A stretch of 64,000 nt of DNA from Fluviicola taffensis DSM 16823 (GCF_000194605.1 NC_015321.1:3286001-3350000); one strand, 5' to 3'; positions 1 to 9,044 are shown, numbered from the stretch's first letter. Program-made: numbers and translations. The notes: generated from the letters alone by a model not told the origin.

Positions 1-337
1 ATTGCGGAGAATAGAAACAAGCTGGGGTGGAGTTGCGCAAGAAGCACATCGACCAAAATTCGTGTATCACTACATTCAAGACCGCTACCTCAAACCAGAT
101 TTTGCAATTGATGTAACGGAGTTCGTAGAACAAAAATTTGACTCTATCAAAGCATACAAAACCCAGTTTTGGGATCCAAGTTCTTCTGAGCCTAAAACAC
201 CCATTTCTGGAGAAGAATTTTTTGAATTCTTGCGCGGTAGAATGGCCGAATTTGGACGTAGCATTGGTGTTCGCTACGCTGAAGGATATACAGTTGAACG
301 ATTAATTGGAGTAGATTCCTTATTGGATCTTCGCTAA
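1..337 (+). CDS. bshB1: Bacillithiol biosynthesis deacetylase BshB1, C-terminal part (cut by window start)
   Basis: Only the last ~111 residues are present and the reading frame is open at the left edge. The tail carries a stretch typical of BshB1, including RPKFVYHYIQDRY, KPDF.IDVT and an end like ...FAEGYTVERL. BshB1 is a zinc-dependent LmbE/PIG-L-type hydrolase that deacetylates GlcNAc-malate to GlcN-malate in bacillithiol synthesis; that role is family knowledge, since the metal-binding N-terminus lies outside the window. The stop codon overlaps the 3' end of the convergent FMN reductase gene by 18 bp. A bacillithiol gene fits the sulfur and redox genes further along. The first in-frame TTG is not a credible start. 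Confidence 0.85.
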   Translation, partial: LRRIETSWGGVAQEAHRPKFVYHYIQDRYLKPDFAIDVTEFVEQKFDSIKAYKTQFWDPSSSEPKTPISGEEFFEFLRGRMAEFGRSIGVRYAEGYTVERLIGVDSLLDLR

Positions 338-853
338 GGTTTCTTTTACGTTTTCAATCAAATCGTTGAATTCTTTTGCCAATTCTTTATTGATAATGCC
401 ATCCTTGAAGTTGTCTCCAAAGCTTGGCAAGCTGAAATGACCTAGAATATTTGCTGTGTGGCGTGGAAAACGATTCAATGCAGCTTCTAGTGAGAATTTT
501 GCACCCAATTTTCCAGGAGAAGTAGAAATCAACAACATTGGTTTTTCGTGAAAGACACTGTTATTTAATCTAGAACACCAATCTAAGGTGTTTTTGAAAG
601 CCGCGGAATAACTTCCGTTGTGTTCTGTCATTGAGATTACTAGGAAGTCTGAATGTTCGATAATTTCATGAAGTTCGTGAGCTTCGTCAGGGAAACCATC
701 TTCTTTTTCCTTGTCAACAGAAAATACTGGCATTTCGAAGTCATTTAAATCAATCATATTGACGTCACCTTCAAATTGGTGAGCGGCAAAGTGTGCAAAT
801 TGCTGATTGATAGAAGATTTACTGGTACTTGCTCCGAATGCTAATATTTTCAT
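320..853 (-). CDS. NADPH-dependent FMN reductase / flavodoxin-like NAD(P)H oxidoreductase
   Basis: A cytoplasmic flavoprotein of 177 residues, usual length for the NADPH-dependent FMN reductase (SsuE/ArsH-like) family. The N-terminal FGASTSKSSINQQFA is the phosphate-binding loop for FMN. The central MTEHNGSYSAAFKNTLDW corresponds to the family's P-E-Y-N-G-S..LKN..DW motif, followed by KPMLLISTSPGKLGA. Such enzymes transfer electrons from NAD(P)H to FMN, quinones or azo compounds; the substrate cannot be told from sequence. The gene converges on bshB1 with an 18-bp overlap. A TAnnTTTG-like -7 element (TACCTTCG, complement of 869-876) lies 15 nt before the start, and a word-repeat hairpin array fills the region behind it. 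Confidence 0.85.
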   Translation of the reverse strand: MKILAFGASTSKSSINQQFAHFAAHQFEGDVNMIDLNDFEMPVFSVDKEKEDGFPDEAHELHEIIEHSDFLVISMTEHNGSYSAAFKNTLDWCSRLNNSVFHEKPMLLISTSPGKLGAKFSLEAALNRFPRHTANILGHFSLPSFGDNFKDGIINKELAKEFNDLIENVKETLAKIQ

Positions 854-889
854 AGGTTTTGTTTTTTACGAAGGTAAGCATATTGAAAG

Positions 890-979
890 GTTCAAACAAG
901 TTCAAAAAGTTTAAAAGTTCAATTGGTTTGATTCCGATAACTATCGGAACTTTGAACGTTTTGTTTGAACCATTTGAAC
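890..979. repeat. GTTCAAA word array with inverted arm (hairpin-forming intergenic repeat)
   Basis: GTTCAAA-type words begin at 890, 900, 909 and 917 (the third is GTTTAAA, the fourth GTTCAAT). Reverse-complement words TTTGAAC follow at 951, 964 and 973, so the region can fold as a long imperfect hairpin. The apex is a separate perfect palindrome, TTCCGATA-AC-TATCGGAA, at 932-949. The same word arrangement occurs at 6515-6593 and 20836-20911. Confidence 0.75.
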
Positions 980-980
980 G

Positions 981-1020
981 AAAAAAGGGTTGTCAGCATC
1001 GGCTGACAACCCTTTTCTTT
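981..1020 (-). terminator. Rho-independent terminator, probably bidirectional
   Basis: Perfect 11-bp stem GGGTTGTCAGC (987-997) and its complement (1002-1012) with loop ATCG. The stem is extended by an A-run on the left and a T-run on the right, so it can end transcription from the beta-helix gene on the minus strand. It could also work for plus-strand read-through. Confidence 0.9.
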
Positions 1021-1051
1021 GCTATAAAACTAAACTAACAGAGAAAACTCG

Positions 1052-2677
1052 TTACTTAACAACACTCAATTTTACTGTTTTAACTGTATTACCTGATCTT
1101 ACAACCGCGTAATACAATCCTTGAGCAAATGTTGCAGCATTGATTGTGAATTCATGTGTTCCAACTTCAGCATACTTTGTAGCTACAGTTTGGATAATTT
1201 GTCCATTTGAGTTCATGACAACTACTTCAATTTCGTCGTTTTGAGCTACATCAACAAATAAGCTTGCATCACCGTTTGTTGGGTTAGGATATAAAGACAT
1301 TCCAACGATATCCGAAACCTCTTCGATACCTAATCCTGTACTCATTCCTGTGAAATCTGCACCTGATAAAAGTGGAGAACTTCCAGCTGGACGGTAGTCA
1401 GGAGTCAAATAGTTGTATGGTGTTGTCAAAATTCCTGCTGTAGAAGCAATTGAATCATTCATTCCAGCAGCAAACCAAGCTGTGATACCAAATGTACTAG
1501 TTGCACCTTTCTCAGTTACTTTCCCTGGAGTATTTCCAGCAACGATATTGTTTTTGAAAATGATCAAACCGCCAGTAGCATTCGCCTCACAAGCAGTTCC
1601 ATCAATATGAATTCCAGTCATAAAGTCCATAAAAATAGAGTTACGGATATCTAACTGAGAATTACGACGGATACGAGCACCACGACGGAATTTAGGATCG
1701 ATTGTATTTGAAGTACTTCCTCTGAATGGCCCGATTGCAGTTACATTCGAGAAAATAGCACTTGTAAAAGGTGAGTTTGTACTACCTGAAGCGTCATTAT
1801 CTGATTCGAAACCTTCGGAAGTAGAAGAAGATGATTGGTCAGCGATATCTGGATCACGAACGATTAATGCAAATTGTACTTTTCCGTTGAAACCGTTGTC
1901 AGTATCAAAGTCATCATCCAATCCTCTGTAAGAGATAAGGTGTTTACAGTTTACACTTCCACCAAACCATTCGAATGAATCGTCATTCGAGAAAGAAACT
2001 TGAACGAAATCAACTTCTGTTTGAGAACCAACTGCTCCAAATGTAATTCCATTGATTTCTTTGTCTTGTTGGTAAGCATATCCAGGGAATTCTACGCGAA
2101 CATATTTCAATACACCTGAATTATCAGTATTAACTGGAGTTGTAGCACCACCATATTCTGTGTCAGTAGATGAAGCGATACCTTCAATGAATCCAATACC
2201 ACCTACTAAGTTAGTAGTCGCTTTACCCATAAGGATTATTCCTCCCCAGTCACCTGCCGAGCGAGATCCTGCTGGTTGATCAGATGTGAATACAATTGGA
2301 CTAGTTGCTGTTCCTGCAGCGATTAATTTTGCACCTTTTGTAATAAACAATCCTGATCCAACAACTGCTTTAGAACCCATAATAATAGTTCCAGGCTCAA
2401 TTGTTAAAGTAGCGTTGTTTTTTACATAGATTTGACCTTGCAACAAATACACATTTCCAGCTGTCCATGTTGTGTTTGTTGTAATGTTAGCTGTAATAGG
2501 GGTATTTGAAGTACCGTAATTCGTGTTTTGTGGATCCCAGTTAGCCCAGCTTCCAGACCACATTGCTGTTGGAGCAGGAGCGAAAGCTCCACGGTAAGTT
2601 GTTTCGTAAAAGTCTTGTCCAAATGCTGCTAAAGCACCCAAACCTGCAAAAATTGCACTTAAGTAAATTTTTTTCAT
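1052..2677 (-). CDS. T9SS type A sorting-domain protein with right-handed beta-helix-like body
   Basis: A secreted protein of 541 residues. The start is taken at the ATG giving MKKIYLSAIFAGLGALAAFGQ, a clean signal peptide; an upstream in-frame ATG at 2716 would put a Lys-rich leader before it and lies beyond the candidate -7 element. The body has beta-helix-like repeats (NNATLTIEPGTIIMGSK, GDWGGIILMGKA, SFEWFGGSVNCKHLI) with several Asp-rich turns. The last ~80 residues (MSLYPNPTNGDASLFVDV ... KTVKLSVVK) are a type A T9SS C-terminal domain, which directs export through the type IX system and surface anchoring. It lies directly downstream of a large TonB-dependent receptor on the same strand; a functional partnership is inferred from that adjacency. 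No catalytic motif was recognised. The hairpin at 981-1020 terminates it. Confidence 0.85.
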   Translation of the reverse strand: MKKIYLSAIFAGLGALAAFGQDFYETTYRGAFAPAPTAMWSGSWANWDPQNTNYGTSNTPITANITTNTTWTAGNVYLLQGQIYVKNNATLTIEPGTIIMGSKAVVGSGLFITKGAKLIAAGTATSPIVFTSDQPAGSRSAGDWGGIILMGKATTNLVGGIGFIEGIASSTDTEYGGATTPVNTDNSGVLKYVRVEFPGYAYQQDKEINGITFGAVGSQTEVDFVQVSFSNDDSFEWFGGSVNCKHLISYRGLDDDFDTDNGFNGKVQFALIVRDPDIADQSSSSTSEGFESDNDASGSTNSPFTSAIFSNVTAIGPFRGSTSNTIDPKFRRGARIRRNSQLDIRNSIFMDFMTGIHIDGTACEANATGGLIIFKNNIVAGNTPGKVTEKGATSTFGITAWFAAGMNDSIASTAGILTTPYNYLTPDYRPAGSSPLLSGADFTGMSTGLGIEEVSDIVGMSLYPNPTNGDASLFVDVAQNDEIEVVVMNSNGQIIQTVATKYAEVGTHEFTINAATFAQGLYYAVVRSGNTVKTVKLSVVK

Positions 2678-2699
2678 TTTTCGTTTTTTTTTCTTGGTA

Positions 2700-2707
2700 C
2701 AAAGTTG
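2700..2707 (-). promoter_or_regulatory. Candidate -7 promoter element of the beta-helix protein gene
   Basis: The minus strand reads CAACTTTGTACC, one base from the Bacteroidota TAnnTTTG element, 22 nt before the chosen ATG at 2677. If correct, transcription begins downstream of the alternative start at 2716 and supports the shorter reading. No clear -33 element was seen. Confidence 0.45.
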
Positions 2708-2910
2708 CTTCAACAACCTTGTTCTATCCTTTCTTTTAAGTTACGTTTCGAGTAAATAAATGTTAAGCGTATCTTAATTGAAGTATCCTTAAATTAACAT
2801 TGACTCAATCGTTTTAGTAGGAACTAAAATAGTTTCAAAGCTTCATCCTTGGATGATTCAAAAGTTCAAAATAAATTTGCTTCAATTCCTTTGACTATTT
2901 TTTTGGAAAC

Positions 2911-2936
2911 AAAAAAGCCACCCGATCACGGGTGGC
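2911..2936 (-). terminator. Rho-independent terminator of the TonB-dependent receptor gene
   Basis: Stem GCCACCCG (2917-2924) pairs with CGGGTGGC (2929-2936) around loop ATCA. It is followed on the minus strand by a run of six T (complement of 2911-2916). It sits 22 bp after the receptor's stop codon. Confidence 0.92.
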
Positions 2937-2958
2937 CTCTCAGGCGTCTTTTGGATAC

Positions 2959-5913
2959 TTACAATTTGATACTTATTGAAGCACTAAATGTTGTTCCGAA
3001 ATTGGTGTTCCAAATTTCTCTATCAATTGATTTGTCGTAATTATTGTTGTTGTTTTTATCACCCACAAAAATGGTGTTAAAGAATGCATTCATTCCTTTT
3101 GCTGTTGATCTTTCTGTAGAGCTGTTTTGGTAAAAGATTTGATTCTGTGCCAAAATGTTCTGAATGTTTAGTTTAAATTGTGCGCGGCCTTTCCAGAATC
3201 CCTTTGTAATTTGCAGATCCAAAAAGGTGCGTGCTTGCTCCCAAAGATCTGGTTCGTATACATTTCCAACATAATAGATACGTTGTCCAACGCGGTTTAC
3301 GTTTAATGAAACTCCCCATTGATAGCGTGAATTATCGTAACGAATACCAGCGTTGAAGACATAAGGAGATTGTCCTTGTAATGGTCTAGAATCTGTTGCA
3401 CTTCCCACGACTGTAGAAACATCTACTTTTGAACGGATAATTGATAAGTTTGCGTAAACAGTAAACTTGTCAAAGAATGATGATGTGTCTAGCCCGAAAA
3501 GGTTAGAGATAAGGGTTCTTGCTTCCAATTCCAACCCATAATTTTGTGCAGTAGGTACGTTTTGATACGTAATCTCATTCGTTACATCAGCGCGCGATTT
3601 TTGCTCAATTGGGTTTTGGAAATTTTTGTAGAAAACTGTAGCAGAGAATAACTGACCTCTTCCTGGGAAAACCTCGTATCTCAAATCTAAATTATGAATC
3701 AATGCACGTTTCAATGTATCATTTCCTGAAATAACGAAGTTCGTTGAGAAATCGTAGAAGGCAAATGGAGCTAGTTCGCGATATTCTGGTCTGTTTAAAG
3801 TTTGCGAGTAGCTTAAACGAATGTTGGTACGTTTATTTGCTTCAAAAATACCATTGATTGAAGGGAGGAAATCTAATTTAGTTGTGCGGATTTTTAAATC
3901 AGATAAATTATCACGCAACGCATTCAGTTTTTGATCAAAATATTCTGCTCGAACTCCATAAATGAAACGGAATCGTTTACCAAATCGATTGTCAATTTGC
4001 AAATAAGCTGCATTTAACATTGATTGAGCATCGTAATTATCTGATGGTTTTGTATCATCTGTTAATTTGAATCCACCTTTTCCAGGATTTCCATTTTGTC
4101 CAGCTTCAATTAACCCCATGTTTTCAGGCGCAAAAATCTCATCTTCGGGTAAATACAAAAGATTGTTATCAAATTTCACATTTCCACCTGTTACCCCGTA
4201 GCGGGTATATCCTAACTGACGTGCTTCAAATTTTCTGGATCTAATCTGATTGTAAACGCCAATTTTAAATTCGCTTTTTATTTTTCCGAATAAATCTGTT
4301 GTATAGGATAAATCTACTCGTGCATTTGTGGAACTTTCCTTATTGTCAGAAAAAAACATTCCTCCACCAAAATTTTGTCCAGCATTTGTAAATGAAATAC
4401 TTGCGCTGTACATGGTGTCTTTTGGATTTACTGGATCTTTTGGTTTTGAGTATGCTGATCTGCGTAAATTTGGAATGGAACGATAAATATTACTATATCC
4501 TGCCAACCAGTTTATTTTAAGTCCTTTTACTTTTAAACCATGTTGTCCTTCTAATTGTCCTGAATACACTTGATTTGAAGTGAACCAACGTGCACTATTA
4601 CTTACAAGTGTTGGGTTTTGTAAAGGGTCATTTTCACCCGTTCTGGAAATTAATTTGTCTGTTGAATTGATACTATATATATTCTTAAAGCTAAGTGTAT
4701 TCAATTCATTGATTTTTAGTGAGAAATTAGCAAGAGCTCCAGACAATGTTGTTGTCACATTATTTTTGTCGAAGTATTCGTATTGCAATTGGCTAGTTTC
4801 TAACGAATTTGGGTCATTCGCATTGAGATAACCTCGACGTGTTGTTTCATTGTAACTAAAACTTCTACTATAAGTCAAAGCAGCAATCATTCCGAATTCG
4901 CGCATTTTTCCAAATTTTTTATTGAATCCCCCAGATGCTTGAAGGTTTAGATTTGGCGAGAATTTACTTTCTGTTGTCTTCCAGTCGGTGCTGAATGTTT
5001 TTGCTAATTTTGCTTCATCGTGCATGCTTGTTGGGAAGTCTTTAAATGATGGAATCGAAGATGGTATTTTCCTGTTTCCGTCATCTATTCCTAACCAATC
5101 CATTTTTCCACCTTTATAACTAGTGCGGTCTTTGAATGTAGTAATGGTATTGTATCCTGTTCCAAGTTGAAAAGAGAAGAAGTTTTTTTCAGGGATACTT
5201 TTGGTGTTAATTTGAATTAATCCACCAGCAAATTCAGCAGGTTGTTCTGGTGTAGCAGATTTTGTAATTGTTAAATTGTCGAGCATATTAGAAGGAAATA
5301 TGTCGAATGAAAATGCTTTTCGGTCACTTTCAGAACTTGGAAGTGGTGAACCATTTAAGAAAGCTGCGTTGTATCGATCGTTTAAACCTCTGATAACAGC
5401 AAATTTATTGTCTTGGATACTTGCTCCACTTACCATTTTTAAAACATCACTGGTATTGCTGGCAGTTGATCTAGCTATAGATTGGCTTGACATGACATCT
5501 CCAACACTTACAGCATTTTTTTGTTTCAAGGCCACACCTTGATCTGTATCTATAATTCTTTTTGCAGTTATGACTACTTCTACAATTGTATCCTCGTTTG
5601 GAGGAGTCATAACAACATCAATGTTTGTGATATTACCAGATTTCACTTCAATACCATTTATTATTTGAGTGGGCATTCCTGGATATACAATTCGAATGGA
5701 GTAGCTTCCTTTTTCTAACTTGTCGAAATTGTAAACACCTTCAATGTCTGAAAGTATTTTTTTTGTTTGTTCTACCAATTCAACTTGGGCTGAAGGTAAA
5801 CCTTCACCTGTTTCAGAATCGATTACTTTTCCTTGAATAACTCCGTTATTTTTGTCTTGCCCAAATGCAAAACTTACAATCATTAATGAAACAACGGAAA
5901 GAAATATCTTCAT
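2959..5913 (-). CDS. TonB-dependent outer-membrane receptor with N-terminal carboxypeptidase-regulatory-like domain
   Basis: A protein of 984 residues. It has a signal peptide (MKIFLSVVSLMIVSFAFGQ), a carboxypeptidase-regulatory-like beta-sandwich (about 25-105; GKVIDSETGEGLPSAQVEL), a plug domain (about 120-240; RGLNDRYNAAFLNGSPLPSS, SATPEQPAEFAGG), then a long beta-barrel to the C-terminus. This is the architecture of Bacteroidota nutrient receptors energised by TonB-ExbBD. The ligand cannot be read from sequence. No SusD-like lipoprotein gene accompanies it; instead the next gene downstream encodes a T9SS beta-helix protein, which may be its surface partner (inference). It has its own terminator at 2911-2936 and a -7-like element before the start. 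The plug and barrel show no break. Confidence 0.9.
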   Translation of the reverse strand: MKIFLSVVSLMIVSFAFGQDKNNGVIQGKVIDSETGEGLPSAQVELVEQTKKILSDIEGVYNFDKLEKGSYSIRIVYPGMPTQIINGIEVKSGNITNIDVVMTPPNEDTIVEVVITAKRIIDTDQGVALKQKNAVSVGDVMSSQSIARSTASNTSDVLKMVSGASIQDNKFAVIRGLNDRYNAAFLNGSPLPSSESDRKAFSFDIFPSNMLDNLTITKSATPEQPAEFAGGLIQINTKSIPEKNFFSFQLGTGYNTITTFKDRTSYKGGKMDWLGIDDGNRKIPSSIPSFKDFPTSMHDEAKLAKTFSTDWKTTESKFSPNLNLQASGGFNKKFGKMREFGMIAALTYSRSFSYNETTRRGYLNANDPNSLETSQLQYEYFDKNNVTTTLSGALANFSLKINELNTLSFKNIYSINSTDKLISRTGENDPLQNPTLVSNSARWFTSNQVYSGQLEGQHGLKVKGLKINWLAGYSNIYRSIPNLRRSAYSKPKDPVNPKDTMYSASISFTNAGQNFGGGMFFSDNKESSTNARVDLSYTTDLFGKIKSEFKIGVYNQIRSRKFEARQLGYTRYGVTGGNVKFDNNLLYLPEDEIFAPENMGLIEAGQNGNPGKGGFKLTDDTKPSDNYDAQSMLNAAYLQIDNRFGKRFRFIYGVRAEYFDQKLNALRDNLSDLKIRTTKLDFLPSINGIFEANKRTNIRLSYSQTLNRPEYRELAPFAFYDFSTNFVISGNDTLKRALIHNLDLRYEVFPGRGQLFSATVFYKNFQNPIEQKSRADVTNEITYQNVPTAQNYGLELEARTLISNLFGLDTSSFFDKFTVYANLSIIRSKVDVSTVVGSATDSRPLQGQSPYVFNAGIRYDNSRYQWGVSLNVNRVGQRIYYVGNVYEPDLWEQARTFLDLQITKGFWKGRAQFKLNIQNILAQNQIFYQNSSTERSTAKGMNAFFNTIFVGDKNNNNNYDKSIDREIWNTNFGTTFSASISIKL

Positions 5914-5929
5914 AGCTTTAATTTTGCTA

Positions 5930-5937
5930 CAAAGGAA
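5930..5937 (-). promoter_or_regulatory. Candidate -7 promoter element of the TonB-dependent receptor gene
   Basis: The minus strand reads TTCCTTTGTAGC, one base from TAnnTTTG with the TA continuation seen at other starts in this window. It is 16 nt before the ATG at 5913. Confidence 0.4.
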
Positions 5938-6063
5938 CTGCTGTCAGGTTATTCTAAATTAAGTGTAAAACTATTGGATTGTGAAGCTTATGTAAATAAA
6001 TTATGAAGTGAGTTCATATTAAATTAACATTCGCTAAAAGGTTGTAGTAAGTAATGGGCTAAG

Positions 6064-6507
6064 TTAAAGAATTTGTTCGATTAGAAAGCTTTGTTGATTG
6101 ATTTGAATGCAATCATTGATTTGTTTTTTCAATAAGACTTGACCAAGAGGTGCGGCTGCTCCAATACCAGTTATCTCTAGTTGATTGAAGCTGATTTTTC
6201 CTATGGGAACACCTACTAAAAAGTGCCCTTTATCTGTTTGAACCAATGAGCCAATTTTCACGATGTCTGATTCTTCCTGAGATAAACTTTCAATGAATCC
6301 TTTCAAACGTTGTTGTTCACTTAGTTGAACACTTAGCTTTGAAAGTTCTTGTTGTGCCATTTCACGTGCTGTTTCAAATTTATCACCAGCTGAACTTTTA
6401 CTGTCTTCTGCAATATCTTTTTGCAAGTCGGAGATATCAGCCTGTAATCGGTCGATTTTTTCCTGAACTATCTTTGAAATGTGATTGAAGAGATTTTTTT
6501 TATCCAT
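6064..6507 (-). CDS. GreA/GreB-like C-terminal (FKBP-fold) domain protein
   Basis: A protein of 147 residues with an N-terminal helical, probably coiled-coil part (about 8-75; KIDRLQADISDLQKDIAED, KSSAGDKFETAREMAQQEL). The C-terminal part resembles the GreA/GreB C-terminal domain (VKIGSLVQTDKGHFLVGVPIG ... SPIGQ-like AAPLGQVLLKK). The same small family in Flavobacteriia is often labelled 3-oxoacyl-ACP synthase in databases, but no ketosynthase fold or Cys-His-His triad is present. A role at RNA polymerase is a guess from the Gre-like shape; the acidic tip residues of true Gre factors cannot be confirmed. A GTTCAAA word array lies directly upstream, between this gene and the downstream end of the glycosyltransferase gene. 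Confidence 0.7.
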   Translation of the reverse strand: MDKKNLFNHISKIVQEKIDRLQADISDLQKDIAEDSKSSAGDKFETAREMAQQELSKLSVQLSEQQRLKGFIESLSQEESDIVKIGSLVQTDKGHFLVGVPIGKISFNQLEITGIGAAAPLGQVLLKKQINDCIQINQQSFLIEQIL

Positions 6508-6514
6508 ATAAAGA

Positions 6515-6593
6515 GTTCAAATGGGTTCAAAGGAGTTCAAAAGTTCAAATCTGTTTTACCTTTAACTCTTTGAACAACTGAATTATTTTGAAC
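6515..6593. repeat. GTTCAAA word array with inverted arm
   Basis: GTTCAAA occurs at 6515, 6525, 6535 and 6543, spacing 8-10 bp. The reverse complement TTTGAAC follows at 6569 and 6587. The last word touches the stop codon of the glycosyltransferase gene. Same word and layout as the arrays at 890 and 20836. Confidence 0.75.
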
Positions 6594-7732
6594 TATTCGT
6601 AAATAATAAAATGTTTGTTAAATAATTCAATGAGTTGGTTTTTGACACTTTCCTTTGAAAATTGCATGCCAAATGAGCGTAAGAAATTTTTATCATATTG
6701 AAATTTTCCATTCTTCATATCCAAAATAGCGTGTTTTAATTCGGCAATATTGTTGTGTTCGACTTTTATTCCCAATGAATCAGTCATGTTTGCCGCAATA
6801 CCCACAGCTGTTGAAATTACTGGAGTTCCAGTTAACCATGCTTCCGCAATTACTATACTGAATGTTTCGTATTCTGAAGTAAGAATAAGTGCATCGTGTT
6901 CTTTTAATAGTTGGCTGACCTCTTCCCATTCAGAAGGACCGATAAAGGTAATAGCTTCACTGCAACTATTTAGTTTTGCCCATCTTTCCCATTCGTCGGT
7001 GTTTTGATCAGAAACAACGGTTAAACTGATTTTTTTACTAGATTCTAAATAGGCATTTAAAAAACCATCGAAAAGAAAACTCGGGTTTTTCGTGTTTTTA
7101 TCAAGCGTTGAAATGTGGATAAACTTAGTTCTTTGAATCGGATTGGAATCTCTTAAACTGAAAATTTCTTCGTCTACAAAGTTTGGAATCACTTGGATTT
7201 TTGTAGTTGGAAAAAGCGGTTTCATATCTGTTCTCAAAACATTTGAAACTGCCACAATTTCTTTGGTGTGTCTACTTGCTCTTTTTATTAATTGTTGATG
7301 CAGAGAGATGAAATTCTTTCGAAGTTTTTTTCGATAATAAGAACCATGCTCCATCACAATTAATGGGCAATGAAAATACCTTTGTACTCTGGTGAATTGC
7401 ATCGCTCTTGGAAGAAACACATGTGCAAAAATTAAATCAATGTGATCTAACATGAGTAATCCTTTTCGCAAAGCTTTTCGCTGTAACCACCAATGAATAA
7501 ACCTGTTTTTTGAAATGCTGTGATAAATTCGAATGATTCTTACATTATCAACATACTGTTCATCTACTTCAATCGAGCTGCAATTTTTATCACCCATCGT
7601 ATGAAGAACAGTAACTTCATACGTATCTGAAAGTAAATGTGCAAATCGCTCAACGAAATTTCCTGCGTATGGATCTAAACGCGTAGGAAACCATGAACTC
7701 ATAACGAGAATATGTCTCTTCGTACCGGGCAT
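6593..7732 (-). CDS. Glycosyltransferase family 4-type protein
   Basis: A GT-B-fold glycosyltransferase of 379 residues, normal length for family 4. The N-terminal half begins ILVMSSWFPTRLDPYAGNFVERFA, the usual acceptor-side Rossmann start. The C-terminal half has the donor-binding signature EYETFSIVIAEAWLTGTPVIS, with the two glutamates spaced as in the E-x7-E motif. No signal peptide or membrane segment was found, so it probably works at the cytoplasmic face in surface polysaccharide or glycoprotein synthesis. Donor and acceptor are unknown. It follows the T9SS serine hydrolase gene by 25 bp on the same strand, but nothing links them functionally. MSSWFP at residue 11 is an alternative start. 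Confidence 0.85.
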   Translation of the reverse strand: MPGTKRHILVMSSWFPTRLDPYAGNFVERFAHLLSDTYEVTVLHTMGDKNCSSIEVDEQYVDNVRIIRIYHSISKNRFIHWWLQRKALRKGLLMLDHIDLIFAHVFLPRAMQFTRVQRYFHCPLIVMEHGSYYRKKLRKNFISLHQQLIKRASRHTKEIVAVSNVLRTDMKPLFPTTKIQVIPNFVDEEIFSLRDSNPIQRTKFIHISTLDKNTKNPSFLFDGFLNAYLESSKKISLTVVSDQNTDEWERWAKLNSCSEAITFIGPSEWEEVSQLLKEHDALILTSEYETFSIVIAEAWLTGTPVISTAVGIAANMTDSLGIKVEHNNIAELKHAILDMKNGKFQYDKNFLRSFGMQFSKESVKNQLIELFNKHFIIYE

Positions 7733-7757
7733 AGGCTAAATTTAGTGGATTTTTTCA

Positions 7758-9044
7758 CTAATAACGCATCACTCGGAAAGTTTTTGTATTGTTTTTTGTG
7801 TGAATTGTGAGAAAATAAACTCCTGCTTGAGCTGTGTTTAATGTGATTTCTTTTTCAACTTGCTGAAAAGTAACTATTTGCCCAAGTTGATTACTAACCT
7901 CCATTTTTTCGATACCTGTTAGATCGGAGATGGTGAAAGTGCCCGTTGAAGGATTGGGAGATAGTTGAATTTCTTCGATACTATTTTCAGTAGTCCCTAA
8001 TGTACAACTCAATCGATTCATGTATTGCCAAATCGTATCGTTGTATTGCGTTCCAACTAGACTAGTCCCCATGTTAGCTCCCATTCGCACAACAACCAAG
8101 CCTTGTGATGGGACAACATTGATAATTTGCCCATTTTTTCCTTCTGCGGCGTACATATCAGTAGGAGCATTGGGGCAAAGTTCTCCAGAGAATACAAACT
8201 GAGATTGTGGAAGCATAAAGGAAGCTTTGCCATTTAACCAAGTCAAATATCCGTAAGAGTTGTTTAAACTTTGACTGCTGTTTCGCATTGCGTTGAGGTA
8301 GGTTAAATCTGGAAGTACAGGATTTGCGTTCCAATAACCATCTTGTGAAAGTAATAACCCAAAACGAGCCATTCCTCTTGCTTTTGATGCAAATACATTG
8401 TTGTATCCCAATTGAAGATACGTTCCAACCATTCCAATTTTGCTGCTTATTTTTTGATTTACCCAAGCATTCAATGTCAATCCTGTTGCAGATTCAATCA
8501 CTGAGTCGAGTAGGGTATACGGTCCGTTGTGGTATGCCCATCTCGTTCCGGGTGCTGCTTTGTAAATCAAGCATGAGGGATCTGTACAATGAATATCTGA
8601 CACTCCATCATCCAAACCTGTGGTCATAGTTAATTGATGTTTAATTGTAATTGCAGCTTCCTGAGTTGGTGTTAAGCTTGTCCAGCCAGTTCCTAGGTAA
8701 TCAATCGTTGGGTCATTTATATCTAGAAAACCTTCGTGTTGTGCAATACCCACAGCATAAGCTGTTAAGGTTTTTCCTGCTGAATTCCACACATAAAAAC
8801 TGTCTATAGTAAAGGTTCCAAAGTATTTCTCTAATACGATTTTTCCGTCTTTCAAAACAATAAATGCTTTGGAATCGGATAGTTCCAGCCAATCGTACAT
8901 TTTGGTGATTGAATCTGGACACCATCCCAAGGTTGCTGGATCTGTTGTAGACCAAGTATTTCCGACTAGTGGAGGGAAATACGTTTGTGCCTTTAAATTT
9001 GAAAACCCAAGGATAAGGGCAAGTAGAAGTAAAGAAAGTTTCAT
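7758..9044 (-). CDS. Secreted serine hydrolase (beta-lactamase/PBP4b-like) with T9SS type A sorting domain
   Basis: A protein of 428 residues. It has a signal peptide ending LKAQ (1-20) and a class C beta-lactamase-like domain (about 45-340). The S-x-x-K nucleophile motif is SAGK at 88-91 and the Y-x-N motif is YHN at 171-173. EGKNGQIINV near residue 300 sits where the K-T-G/H-x-G strand should be. The last ~75 residues (IQLSPNPSTGTFTISDL ... TKTFRVMRY) form a type A T9SS sorting domain. The enzyme is therefore probably exported and surface-linked or released. Family members are esterases, peptidases or beta-lactamases; substrate unknown. It heads a likely two-gene unit with the glycosyltransferase. 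The third catalytic motif is imperfect, so activity is likely but not certain. Confidence 0.87.
   Translation of the reverse strand: MKLSLLLLALILGFSNLKAQTYFPPLVGNTWSTTDPATLGWCPDSITKMYDWLELSDSKAFIVLKDGKIVLEKYFGTFTIDSFYVWNSAGKTLTAYAVGIAQHEGFLDINDPTIDYLGTGWTSLTPTQEAAITIKHQLTMTTGLDDGVSDIHCTDPSCLIYKAAPGTRWAYHNGPYTLLDSVIESATGLTLNAWVNQKISSKIGMVGTYLQLGYNNVFASKARGMARFGLLLSQDGYWNANPVLPDLTYLNAMRNSSQSLNNSYGYLTWLNGKASFMLPQSQFVFSGELCPNAPTDMYAAEGKNGQIINVVPSQGLVVVRMGANMGTSLVGTQYNDTIWQYMNRLSCTLGTTENSIEEIQLSPNPSTGTFTISDLTGIEKMEVSNQLGQIVTFQQVEKEITLNTAQAGVYFLTIHTKNNTKTFRVMRY

Noticed and set aside
6064-6507. 3-oxoacyl-ACP synthase (the name often attached to this family)
   Set aside because: The protein is 147 residues, with Gre-like features and no ketosynthase motifs.
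7742-7761. TTAGTG/CACTAA hairpin over the serine hydrolase stop codon as terminator
   Set aside because: Only a 6-bp stem and no T-run on the transcribed side; too weak to call.
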